A stretch of DNA of 13,659 nucleotides from Sphingomonas sp. CCH9-E2 (GTDB taxonomy: Bacteria; Pseudomonadota; Alphaproteobacteria; Sphingomonadales; Sphingomonadaceae), in the NCBI RefSeq assembly GCF_001557215.1, contig NZ_LSJM01000411.1, positions 1-13,659 on the forward strand. Direction: 5' to 3'. This document shows, in pieces, positions 7,044 through 13,659 of this stretch. How positions within the stretch are numbered: the first letter of the stretch is position 1; every line of letters begins with the position of its first letter. Below the pieces are notes generated by a model. It saw only the letters and a list, made by a program, of their open reading frames with translations, searched no databases and had not been told where the DNA came from. A program made the position numbers and the translations under genes.

Positions 7044-8159
7044 TCAGGCGCGGTAGGCGCCGACCCCGTCGCCCAGATGGACATTGTTCGCCTCGCGCTC
7101 CCGTGCCGCCTGATCGTCGTACAGGAACGGCAGAAAGGCGTAGCGCTCCCCCCGCGTCACCGGACGCACGGCGTGGAGCAGCGAACAGGAGAAGACCGCC
7201 GCCGCGCCGGGCGGCATGCGAAAGCCGCGCTGGCCATATTCGGGAAACCATAGATCGCCACCCTCGAAATCGGCGTTGAGGTTGATCGACACGGCGAACC
7301 GGCGATGGGCCGTCCCGCGCGTCGTATTGTCGCGGTGCGGCTGGAAATGCCCGCGCTCATCGGCACCGTAGCGCGCGACCAGATAGCGCTCCATGCGCGT
7401 GACATGGAATTGATGCACGCGCGCGATTTCCGGCACCACGCGCCGGCGGATGCGCGCCTGAAGCGTATCGATCATCGCGCGATCGACGATTTCGTGATCG
7501 CGCCGCCGCTTGCGCGCCGGGTCGTTGATCAGCACGGTCTTGCCGTCCACCTCGCGCATGAAGCCGGACGGCGCGCCGCCGCTCGCCTGATAGCGGTCGA
7601 TCAGCGCGGTACAGAGCGCCGGCTCGAACACGTTGGGCAGCACCAGAATCGGCGCCTGGAGTTCGCACCCGGCAAAGCGGTCCGGAGGTGGAAGTCCGTC
7701 GAGATAGGCGATCAGCGCGGCAATATCGCTTTGATCGGGGGCAAAGGGGAAGAGCTGCAGCACGCGCAACATGGGGTCCAGCACCACCCATATCCGCCGC
7801 ACCTCGACGCTCGCGCCGCCGCTATCGTCGTTGCGGATCGCGCCATAGAGCCGCGCCACTGACCGGTCGAAGTCCCAGAACAGGCGATAACCCGGAATCT
7901 GCTCGTTCAGGCGACCGCTCGCCTCGTCCGCCGGATCGTTGCTGACCGCAAAGAACGCGGCCTTGGCGTCGTCGAACAAGTCGGGGCGCGCGCGTACTGC
8001 CGCAACCGCCCGCTGCGCATGGCCGTCCCCTGCCGAGCCAAGGAAGCATAGCACCAGATAGCGTCCCGCGGCGGTATCGAACGCATAAGCCGGATTTGCC
8101 CCCGAACGCTGGCGGAAACGCGGTGCGGGATCGCCCGGGGTAAGCAGAACATGCGCCAT
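7044..8159 (-). CDS. peroxiredoxin-like / prolyl 4-hydroxylase-type 2OG-Fe(II) dioxygenase fusion
   Basis: This is a 371-residue two-domain protein. Residues about 5-160 resemble an AhpC/TSA (thioredoxin-fold) domain, but the peroxidatic motif is lost: after the core strand YLVLCFL, the places of P-x(3)-T-x(2)-C read G41...D45...A48, so peroxidase activity is unlikely. Residues about 168-348 form a prolyl 4-hydroxylase-like jelly roll with iron ligands H275 and D277 (PHRDN), H329 (SLLHAV) and the 2-oxoglutarate-binding R339, ten residues after H329. This domain looks catalytically competent and could hydroxylate a protein or small molecule; the target is unknown. The ATG at 8159 has AGGA eight bases upstream; a longer reading frame to 8321 is rejected because it starts beyond the kdsA start. 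No signal peptide is seen, so it is cytoplasmic. It converges on the RTX gene (15 bp between stop codons) and diverges from kdsA. Confidence 0.88.
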   Translation of the reverse strand: MAHVLLTPGDPAPRFRQRSGANPAYAFDTAAGRYLVLCFLGSAGDGHAQRAVAAVRARPDLFDDAKAAFFAVSNDPADEASGRLNEQIPGYRLFWDFDRSVARLYGAIRNDDSGGASVEVRRIWVVLDPMLRVLQLFPFAPDQSDIAALIAYLDGLPPPDRFAGCELQAPILVLPNVFEPALCTALIDRYQASGGAPSGFMREVDGKTVLINDPARKRRRDHEIVDRAMIDTLQARIRRRVVPEIARVHQFHVTRMERYLVARYGADERGHFQPHRDNTTRGTAHRRFAVSINLNADFEGGDLWFPEYGQRGFRMPPGAAAVFSCSLLHAVRPVTRGERYAFLPFLYDDQAAREREANNVHLGDGVGAYRA

Positions 8160-8260
8160 CTCCGCGATCCTGAACCAGAATGCGGCGATTCCCAACCCAT
8201 GTGTCCGCCGAATTGCGATCCGCCTGAGGTGGAAATTGTTGGTTGCGAACGGCTTGCACC

Positions 8261-9148
8261 ATGCCCAAAAGCAGGAAGCTGGAGTTGCCCTGGGGGTTTT
8301 GGGTGCGCATCGGTCGTTCAAATGTCGCGCCGGGCGGGCCGCTGTTCGTGGTTGCGGGGCCGTGCGTGATCGAAAGCGCCGATCATGCGCTGGGCGTGGC
8401 GGAGGAGCTGGCGCGGATCGGCGATCGTCTCGACCTTCAGCTCGTCTTCAAGAGCAGCTTCGACAAGGCCAACCGCACCTCGGGCACCAGCCCGCGCGGA
8501 CCGGGTCTGGACGAGGGGCTGGCGATCCTCGCGCGGGTGCGGGCCGAAACCGGGCTGCCGGTACTGACCGATGTGCATGAAACGGTTCAGGTGCCAGCGG
8601 TGGCGGAGGTGGCGGACATCGTCCAGATCCCCGCCTTCCTGTCGCGCCAGACCGACCTGCTGCGGGCCGCTGCGGCGACCGGGCGGGTGGTCAATATCAA
8701 GAAGGGCCAGTTCATGGCGGCGGACGACATAGTCCATGCCGCCGCCAAGATCGGCGATGCACTGCCCCCCGACAGCGCGGTCGCGGATCATGTGATGCTG
8801 ACCGAACGCGGAACCAGTTTCGGCTATCATGACCTGATCGTCGATATGCGCAGCCTGGGGAAGATGCGCGCGACCGGGCTGGTGACGCTGTTCGATGCGT
8901 CGCATTCGGTGCAGAGCCCGGGTGGCGCGAACGGCAAGTCGGGCGGCGCGCGCGAATGGATTCCGCTGCTGGCCCGCGCCGCCGCTGCCGCAGGGATTTC
9001 CGGGCTGTTCATTGAAACCCATCCCGATCCGGCCAATGCCTGGTCCGACAGCGCCACGGTGTGGCCGCTCGACCGGCTCGAGGGGCTGCTGGCCGATGTC
9101 GCGCGCATCCATGATCTGGTCCGCACGGCGGGGATGGCGAATGGCTAG
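8261..9148 (+). CDS. kdsA: 3-deoxy-8-phosphooctulonate synthase (Kdo-8-phosphate synthase), metal-dependent class
   Basis: KdsA condenses phosphoenolpyruvate with D-arabinose 5-phosphate to give Kdo 8-phosphate in the cytoplasm, the entry step to Kdo for lipid A and capsule linkers. Family motifs are clear: AGPCVIES at 33-39 (numbered from 8261), FKSSFDKANRTS at 63-74, DVHE at 104-107, KKGQFMA at 147-153 and FDASHSVQ at 211-218. C35, H215, E252 and D263 match the metal ligands of the Aquifex-type enzyme, with H-to-E (37) and E-to-D (11) spacing identical to that enzyme, so this is the metal-dependent class rather than the E. coli type. Start choice is uncertain. ATG 8261 gives 295 residues without a good ribosome site. 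GTG 8303, preceded by GGGGG six bases upstream, gives 281 residues, nearer the usual size. The stop overlaps the kpsS start by eight bases. Confidence 0.95.
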   Translation: MPKSRKLELPWGFWVRIGRSNVAPGGPLFVVAGPCVIESADHALGVAEELARIGDRLDLQLVFKSSFDKANRTSGTSPRGPGLDEGLAILARVRAETGLPVLTDVHETVQVPAVAEVADIVQIPAFLSRQTDLLRAAAATGRVVNIKKGQFMAADDIVHAAAKIGDALPPDSAVADHVMLTERGTSFGYHDLIVDMRSLGKMRATGLVTLFDASHSVQSPGGANGKSGGAREWIPLLARAAAAAGISGLFIETHPDPANAWSDSATVWPLDRLEGLLADVARIHDLVRTAGMANG

Positions 9149-10415
9149 CCTCGCCCGGGAAATCGGCCCCACGATGGTGTCGGAGCGGCACGGCGCAGCC
9201 GATGGCAGCGTGGCCGGCCCGCTCGCCGCGCGCCACGTCCTGTTCCTGCAGGGGCTGCCCGGCCCGTTCTTCCGGCGCCTGGGTGCCGCGCTGCGTGCGG
9301 ATGGCGCGACGGTGTCACGGATCAACTTCAACGGCGGCGACGTGCTCGACTGGCCCGGGCCCGGCGCGGTCGCCTATCGCGGGACGCCCGCCGACTGGCC
9401 AGCCTGGCTCGCGGCCTTTGTCGCCGAGCGGGGCGTGACGGATATCATCGTGTTCGGCGACCTGCGCCCGGCCCATCGCGCGGCGCGTGCGCTGGCCGAC
9501 CGTCGCGGCCTGCGCTTCGTGACGTTCGAGGAGGGCTATCTCCGCCCCGATCACGTCACGCTCGAACGCGGCGGGGTCAATGGCCATTCGTCCTTTCCCC
9601 GCACGCTGCATGCGCTGCGGCTGATCGCGGCACGGGCGGGTGATCGGGGCGATGCGGCTCCGGTTGCAAATTCCTTCCGGCTCCGCGCGAGCCAGTCCGC
9701 GTTTTATTATGCTGCCACCCAGGCGGCGGCGCCGCTCTTCCCCCATTACCGCACCCATCGTCACGCATCCCCCGCGCGGGAGGGGCTGGCGTGGCTGCGG
9801 CGCTATGTTCGACGCTGGCACGAGCGCCGCGCCAGCCGTGACGCAGTGGCGGGGCTGGCGGGCCGGCGCTTCTTCCTGTTCCCGCTCCAGCTCGAGGGCG
9901 ACGCGCAGATCCGCGTCCATTCGCGCTTCGGTACGATGCGCGATGCGGTGGTCGAGGTGCTGGCGGCATTTCGCGACGCGCCCGCTGATGTCGCGCTGCT
10001 GGTCAAACAGCATCCGCTGGACCCGGATATCGACAATTGGCGCGGGTTCGTGACCGAACGCGCAGCAGCCTTGGGCCTTGCCGATCGCGTCGTGTTCATT
10101 GAGCGGTTCGACCTGATGCCGTTGCTCAAGGTCGCGCACGGCGTGGTGACCGTCAACAGCAGCGTCGGTCCGCTTGCGCTCGCCGCGGGGGTGCCGGTCA
10201 AGACATTGGGCACCGCGATCTATGACGTGCCGGGCGTCACGGCGGACATGCCGCTCGACCGGTTCTGGCATGGTCCGCCACCCGTCGATGCCGAAGCGTT
10301 CGACATTTTTTGTCGCGCGCTGCGCGCCAAGTGCCTGGTCAATGGTGGTTTCCACGGCAAGGACGCGCTCGACCTGCTGGTCCGCAACGCCGTCGCCCGG
10401 TTGCGCGACCGGTGA
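9141..10415 (+). CDS. kpsS: capsule polysaccharide biosynthesis protein KpsS (poly-Kdo linker beta-Kdo transferase)
   Basis: This 424-residue cytoplasmic protein is of the Capsule_synth family. In group 2 capsules, KpsS adds the first beta-Kdo to phosphatidylglycerol and KpsC extends the poly-Kdo linker that anchors the capsule. Characteristic segments are HVLFLQGLPGPFFRRL near the N-terminus, FEEGYLRPDHVTLERGGVN at 129-147, FFLFPLQLEGDAQIRVHS at 244-261, VKQHPLD at 288-294 and VTVNSSVGPLAL at 336-347. A single copy of the domain fits KpsS rather than the duplicated KpsC. The ATG at 9141 lies inside the kdsA end, with GGGGATGG just before it; a later Met at residue 12 is possible. Pairing with kdsA fits a dedicated Kdo supply. 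The stop overlaps the next gene in a GTGA. Confidence 0.9.
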   Translation: MASLAREIGPTMVSERHGAADGSVAGPLAARHVLFLQGLPGPFFRRLGAALRADGATVSRINFNGGDVLDWPGPGAVAYRGTPADWPAWLAAFVAERGVTDIIVFGDLRPAHRAARALADRRGLRFVTFEEGYLRPDHVTLERGGVNGHSSFPRTLHALRLIAARAGDRGDAAPVANSFRLRASQSAFYYAATQAAAPLFPHYRTHRHASPAREGLAWLRRYVRRWHERRASRDAVAGLAGRRFFLFPLQLEGDAQIRVHSRFGTMRDAVVEVLAAFRDAPADVALLVKQHPLDPDIDNWRGFVTERAAALGLADRVVFIERFDLMPLLKVAHGVVTVNSSVGPLALAAGVPVKTLGTAIYDVPGVTADMPLDRFWHGPPPVDAEAFDIFCRALRAKCLVNGGFHGKDALDLLVRNAVARLRDR

Positions 10416-11620
10416 ATGCGCCCATCGCCCTGGAGCGCGCAGCGACCGTCCGTGGCGTCATGGCGGACGCGCGCGTCACGCTGGACATAACGCGGCTGCT
10501 GCGTCGCGCGGCCTATGCCACCCCGAGCGGAATCGACCGGGTGGAGCTTGCCTATGCCCGCGCGCTGCTGGCGCTGCCCGACGCGCGGTTTCAGGCAGTC
10601 CTGCCCGGGCTCGGCCGCATGGGCTATGCGCGCGCTGCGCTGGCCTCGCTGGTCGCGCAGCTTGAGCGCAGCTGGGCGGAGGGCGTTCCGCTCCGTGCCG
10701 GCATCGTCGCCAAAGCGTGGGCCGGACTCCGCGCCTTCCCGCGCACCGAGCCCGGTGCCGTCAGGCTGATCGTGTCGCATCAGCATCTCGATCGGCTAGA
10801 CCGGCATGCCGCGCGGCACGGCGAGCGGCTGTGCGTCTATCTGCATGATGCGATCCCGGCGCAATTTCCCGAATATGCGCGCCCGGGCGGGGCGGAGCGG
10901 CATCGGCGGCGGCTGCGCAACACGGCGCGCTTTGCCGATGCGATCCTCGTCAATTCGCACGCCACGGCGCGGGCGGTCGCGCCCTATCTGGTCGAAGCCG
11001 GTCGCCAGCCGCAGCTGCTGGTCGCGCCGCTGGGGATCGAGCCGCACTGGGCCGTCCGGACGGCCGCCGCGGCGGCAAGTCCGCCCTATTTCCTGTGTGT
11101 CGGCACGATCGAGCCGCGCAAGAATCATCTGCTGCTGCTCCACATCTGGCGCGCGATGGCCGGGCGTGCGCCCGACGCCACGCCCCGACTGGTGCTGGCC
11201 GGGCGGCGCGGGTGGGAGAATGAACAGGTGCTCGACCTGCTCGACCGCTGCCCGGCGCTGCGCGGCCATGTCGTCGAGACCGGGCGCGTCGGCGATGCCG
11301 CGCTGGCCGAACTGATTGCCGGCGCGCGCGCGGTGCTGATGCCCAGCTTTGCCGAGGGGTTCGGGTTGCCGGTGGCCGAGGCGCTGGCGGTCGGCGTTCC
11401 GGTGATCGCCAGCGATCTGCCCGCGCTGCGCGAAACCGGCGGCGACGTTCCCGACTATCTCGACCCGCTCGACGGGCCGGGCTGGACGCGGGCGATACAA
11501 GACTATGCCCACGCCGATTCGCCGCTGCGCGCGGCGCAGATGCAGCGGATGCGAGGTTGGACCGCACCGCGCTGGGACGCGCATTTCGCGCAGGTCTTCG
11601 CCTTTCTGGAGGCGCTGTGA
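10412..11620 (+). CDS. glycosyltransferase family 4 (GT-B) protein of the capsule cluster
   Basis: This 402-residue cytoplasmic enzyme probably transfers a sugar from a nucleotide donor during capsule repeat synthesis. The N-terminal acceptor half carries LDITRLLRR and PSGIDRVELAYA, a beginning seen in many polysaccharide GT4 enzymes, and CVYLHDAIP at 141-149. The donor half has CVGTIEPRKNH at 229-239, RLVLAGRRGWE at 259-269, and the E-x7-E signature FAEGFGLPVAEAL (E315, E323). Donor and linkage cannot be read from sequence. The GTG at 10412 overlaps the kpsS stop. An ATG at 10460 (MADARVTLDI, 386 residues) is a good alternative, because residues 1-16 look unlike the family. The stop overlaps the GTG of kpsM in the same way. 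Confidence 0.88.
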   Translation: MNAPIALERAATVRGVMADARVTLDITRLLRRAAYATPSGIDRVELAYARALLALPDARFQAVLPGLGRMGYARAALASLVAQLERSWAEGVPLRAGIVAKAWAGLRAFPRTEPGAVRLIVSHQHLDRLDRHAARHGERLCVYLHDAIPAQFPEYARPGGAERHRRRLRNTARFADAILVNSHATARAVAPYLVEAGRQPQLLVAPLGIEPHWAVRTAAAAASPPYFLCVGTIEPRKNHLLLLHIWRAMAGRAPDATPRLVLAGRRGWENEQVLDLLDRCPALRGHVVETGRVGDAALAELIAGARAVLMPSFAEGFGLPVAEALAVGVPVIASDLPALRETGGDVPDYLDPLDGPGWTRAIQDYAHADSPLRAAQMQRMRGWTAPRWDAHFAQVFAFLEAL

Positions 11621-12405
11621 GCGCCGCGTCGTTCCGGGCTGCGCTGCGCGTGCAGGGCAATGTCATCGGCGCGCTGATCCTGCGCGAGCTGCATACGCGC
11701 TTCGGTCGCGCCAATATCGGCTATCTGTGGTTGTTCGCCGAGCCGATGCTGCTCGCGATTGCGGTCGCGCTGTTGCACAGCAACCATGACCTGCCGATCG
11801 CCGGGGGGATCCGCCCGATCCCGTTCGCAATCGCGGGCTATGGCCTGTTCATCATGTTCCGCTCGGTCGTGTCGCGCGCCGAAACGGTGATCGAGGCGAA
11901 CCGCCCCTTGCTCCACCATCGCCCGGTGACGCTGCCCGACATGCTGATCGCGCGCATGGCGCTGGAGGCGGTGAGCACGATCGTGGTGCTGGTCGTGCTG
12001 CTCGGCGGCGCCTGGGCGCTGGGCTTGGCCGATCCGCTCGCGCGGCCCGAAGCCTTTGCCGGGGCGGTGGCCTTGATGTGCGGGTTCGCGTTCGGCCTGT
12101 CGATGATCGTCACCGCTGCTTCGCACCAGTCGCCGGTGGTGGGGCGGCTCGTCCACCCCTTGCTCTATCTGTCGATGCCGCTGTCGGGTGCCTTCTTTGC
12201 CCTGTCCTGGTTTCCGCCGGGGGTGCGCGACCTGCTCGTCTGGGTGCCGACGGTGCATATTTTCGAACTGCTCAAGGTCGGACAGTTCGCGGCGTTCGAG
12301 TCGCGCTGGATCGACCTGCCCTATGTCATCGGCTGGTGTGGCGGGCTGACGCTGATCGGCCTGTTCGGCCTCAACCATTTGCGCGCGCGCATCGAACTAT
12401 CCTGA
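11617..12405 (+). CDS. kpsM: capsule polysaccharide ABC exporter permease KpsM
   Basis: This 262-residue inner-membrane protein of the ABC-2 polysaccharide exporter family is close to the usual KpsM size. The family N-terminus is visible: an amphipathic segment followed by LILRELHTRFGRANIGYLWLF at 20-40. About six membrane helices follow, at about 36-53, 69-84, 113-137, 147-168, 179-197 and 236-253. It would form the channel that passes lipid-linked capsule polymer across the inner membrane with the KpsT ATPase. The GTG at 11617 overlaps the preceding TGA and has GGAGG five bases upstream, so the upstream in-frame extension to 11557 is rejected. No KpsT gene follows, unlike the usual kpsMT pair; kpsE follows after six bases. 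Confidence 0.93.
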   Translation: MSAASFRAALRVQGNVIGALILRELHTRFGRANIGYLWLFAEPMLLAIAVALLHSNHDLPIAGGIRPIPFAIAGYGLFIMFRSVVSRAETVIEANRPLLHHRPVTLPDMLIARMALEAVSTIVVLVVLLGGAWALGLADPLARPEAFAGAVALMCGFAFGLSMIVTAASHQSPVVGRLVHPLLYLSMPLSGAFFALSWFPPGVRDLLVWVPTVHIFELLKVGQFAAFESRWIDLPYVIGWCGGLTLIGLFGLNHLRARIELS

Positions 12406-12411
12406 TATCGG

Positions 12412-13581
12412 ATGACCATGACCCGCACCGACGCCACCGACCTGATCGCGGGAGACGCACCCCAGGACCGCTCGCCCTCGCTGCTCGATCGTGCCCGCGC
12501 GCACCCGTTCATCCTGCTGGTGATCGTGCCGACGGTGATTGCTGCGCTCTATCTGTTCGCGATCGCCAGCGCGCAATATCGGTCCGAGGCACAGTTTGTG
12601 GTGCGCGGGCTGGAGGCGCAGTCGGCTCCGACGAGCGGGGTCGGGCAGTTGCTCGGCATTTCCGCCAGCCTGTCGCCGGGGCAGCAGGAGGCGCAGAGCA
12701 TCCGCGAATATCTGCGCTCGCACGACGCGATCCGTGCGCTGCGGGGGCAGGGGATCGATCTCGTCGCCATCTATCGCCGCCCCGGCACCGATCCATTGTC
12801 GCGGCTGTGGAGCCCCGCCCCGCGTGCCGAGACGTTGCTCGATTTCTACCGCGAGCATGTCGATGTCATCTACGACCCAGACGACAATATCACCCGCCTG
12901 TCGGTGCGCGCATTCGATCCCGCCGATGCGCAGCGGATCGCGCGTGCGCTGCTGCGGCTGGGGGAGAAACGGGTCAACGCCTATAATGCCCGGCTGTTCG
13001 ACGCCTCGCTGCGCGTCGCATCGGGCGAGTCGCAGCGCGCCCAGGATGAGCTTGAGTCGATCCAGCGCCAGCTCGGCGGCTTTCGCGAGCGTGAGCGCGA
13101 CCTCGATCCCGCCGCGACCGGCGCGGGCGGCGCGCGCCAGATCGAGGAACAGCAGGCGCGGCTCGACCGGGCCGCCGCCCTGCTCGCCGACATGCGCGGC
13201 AAGCTCAGCCCGGACAGCCCGCAGGTACGCGCGATGGCAGCGCAGGTTGCGGCCGCCTCGGCGGCGCTCGACGCTGCCCGGGCGCGCCAGACCGGCCAGC
13301 CCGAGGCGGTCGCCGGTCGGCTTGGCGAATATGAGGAACTTCGGCTGCAACAGGAGTTTGCGGCCAAACGCTATGAGGCGGCGCGCGCCCGGCTCGAACA
13401 GGCGCGCACCCGCGCCGCGAACGAGCAATTGTTCATCGTCGCGGTGGTCGAACCCAATCTCCCCGAAAAGCCCGCGCTGCCGAGGCCGTTGCGCACGACG
13501 TTGCTGATCCTGATCGGCCTGAGCGTGGCGTACGGGATAGGCTGGATGCTGATCGCCGGTGTGCGCGAGCATCGCGCTTGA
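12412..13581 (+). CDS. kpsE: capsule export inner-membrane protein KpsE/CtrB/BexC (polysaccharide co-polymerase family)
   Basis: This 389-residue protein has two membrane segments, at about 32-53 and 362-382, enclosing a large periplasmic domain. It begins the domain with YRSEAQFVVRG (56-66) and carries Gln/Arg/Glu-rich coiled coil from about 200 to 345, then the family's EPNLPEKPALPRPLR stretch just before the second membrane helix. KpsE-type proteins join the KpsMT exporter to the outer-membrane KpsD/Wza-like channel. ATG 12412 is used; a second ATG lies two codons later at 12418 and either could serve. It follows kpsM by six bases and is the last complete gene in the window. The partner outer-membrane channel is not present here. 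Confidence 0.92.
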   Translation: MTMTRTDATDLIAGDAPQDRSPSLLDRARAHPFILLVIVPTVIAALYLFAIASAQYRSEAQFVVRGLEAQSAPTSGVGQLLGISASLSPGQQEAQSIREYLRSHDAIRALRGQGIDLVAIYRRPGTDPLSRLWSPAPRAETLLDFYREHVDVIYDPDDNITRLSVRAFDPADAQRIARALLRLGEKRVNAYNARLFDASLRVASGESQRAQDELESIQRQLGGFRERERDLDPAATGAGGARQIEEQQARLDRAAALLADMRGKLSPDSPQVRAMAAQVAAASAALDAARARQTGQPEAVAGRLGEYEELRLQQEFAAKRYEAARARLEQARTRAANEQLFIVAVVEPNLPEKPALPRPLRTTLLILIGLSVAYGIGWMLIAGVREHRA

Positions 13582-13587
13582 GTGTCG

Positions 13588-13606
13588 AATTCAGCTGCGC
13601 TGAATT
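13588..13606 (+). repeat. perfect 8-bp inverted repeat with 3-base loop after kpsE
   Basis: AATTCAGC (13588-13595) and GCTGAATT (13599-13606) flank TGC, six bases after the kpsE stop. It can form a hairpin, but no T-run follows on either strand, so it is not a textbook intrinsic terminator. It could be a rho-assisted or mRNA-protecting 3' end, or a protein-binding palindrome. The AT content of the arms stands out in this GC-rich DNA. Confidence 0.5.
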
Positions 13607-13659
13607 GCGGCACCGGCCCGCTCCCCCACCCGGCCACCCATTTCAGAATATCCTGCCGA

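Noticed and set aside
7030..7064. Stem GTCCGGCGC / GGCGCCGAC at the convergent gene ends as a shared terminator
   Set aside because: Eight pairs with a bulge and a 17-base loop, partly inside the dioxygenase coding end, and no T-run on either strand. Expected by chance at this GC content.
8160..8260. Promoters for the divergent dioxygenase and kdsA genes
   Set aside because: I looked for -35/-10 pairs on both strands. TTGCGA at 8213 has no acceptable -10 partner, and nothing convincing appears on the - strand.
8160..8321. N-terminal extension of the dioxygenase by 54 codons
   Set aside because: It would cover the divergent intergenic region and the start of kdsA. The added residues do not resemble the peroxiredoxin-like domain, which begins naturally at MAHVLLTPGDPAP with an AGGA upstream.
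13591..13659. Open frames on the - strand entering from the right edge
   Set aside because: Two - strand frames are open from the edge, but 23 codons in one case and an Arg/Ser-rich shadow of kpsE in the other give no recognisable protein. Flanking sequence would be needed.

Overview
This is a GC-rich window (about two-thirds G+C or more) with dense coding, short gaps and many overlapping GTGA/ATGA start-stop junctions. Codon use, the KpsM/KpsE-type capsule export genes and the RTX protein style suggest an alphaproteobacterium, probably a sphingomonad. That placement is inferred from style, because no rRNA or other phylogenetic marker is present.

Left part (1-3159, + strand): an exporter operon entered at its edge. 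The last three codons of an unseen gene (probably the permease) overlap a stand-alone ABC ATPase of the MacB/LolD/DevA type. This is followed by a HlyD/MacA/DevB-type membrane fusion protein and a NodT-family outer-membrane lipoprotein. Together they would form a tripartite pump from cytoplasm to outside.

Middle (3160-7028, + strand): a 143-bp gap with a possible promoter and a hairpin just before a strong ribosome binding site, then a 1241-residue RTX-type calcium-binding protein. The protein is built as two successive modules, each made of a beta-solenoid with eight N-x-G-x-I/V type repeats followed by RTX nonapeptides. The first module ends in a domain usually seen at the end of RTX adhesins. 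The second ends in a serralysin-like secretion tail. There is no Sec signal peptide.

Converging on it (8159-7044, - strand) is a fusion of a peroxiredoxin-like domain that has lost its peroxidatic cysteine with an intact prolyl-4-hydroxylase-type 2-oxoglutarate/Fe(II) dioxygenase.

Right part (8261-13581, + strand): a group 2-type (ABC-dependent) capsule cluster. It contains KdsA (Kdo-8-phosphate synthase, metal-dependent class), KpsS (Kdo transferase for the poly-Kdo lipid linker), a GT4 glycosyltransferase, KpsM (export permease) and KpsE (polysaccharide co-polymerase/export protein). The genes are tightly packed and mostly overlap. KpsT, KpsC, KpsD, KdsB and KdsD/KpsF are not in the window, so the cluster must continue or be split. 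A perfect 8-bp inverted repeat follows kpsE by 6 bp.

The window as a whole looks like a cell-surface region, with an exporter, a large secreted calcium-binding protein, a possible protein-modifying dioxygenase and capsule assembly. I see no mobile element, CRISPR array, tRNA or rRNA. The most unusual items are the two-module RTX protein, its placement beside a MacB/DevA-type rather than HlyB-type exporter, and the cysteine-less peroxiredoxin-hydroxylase fusion facing it.
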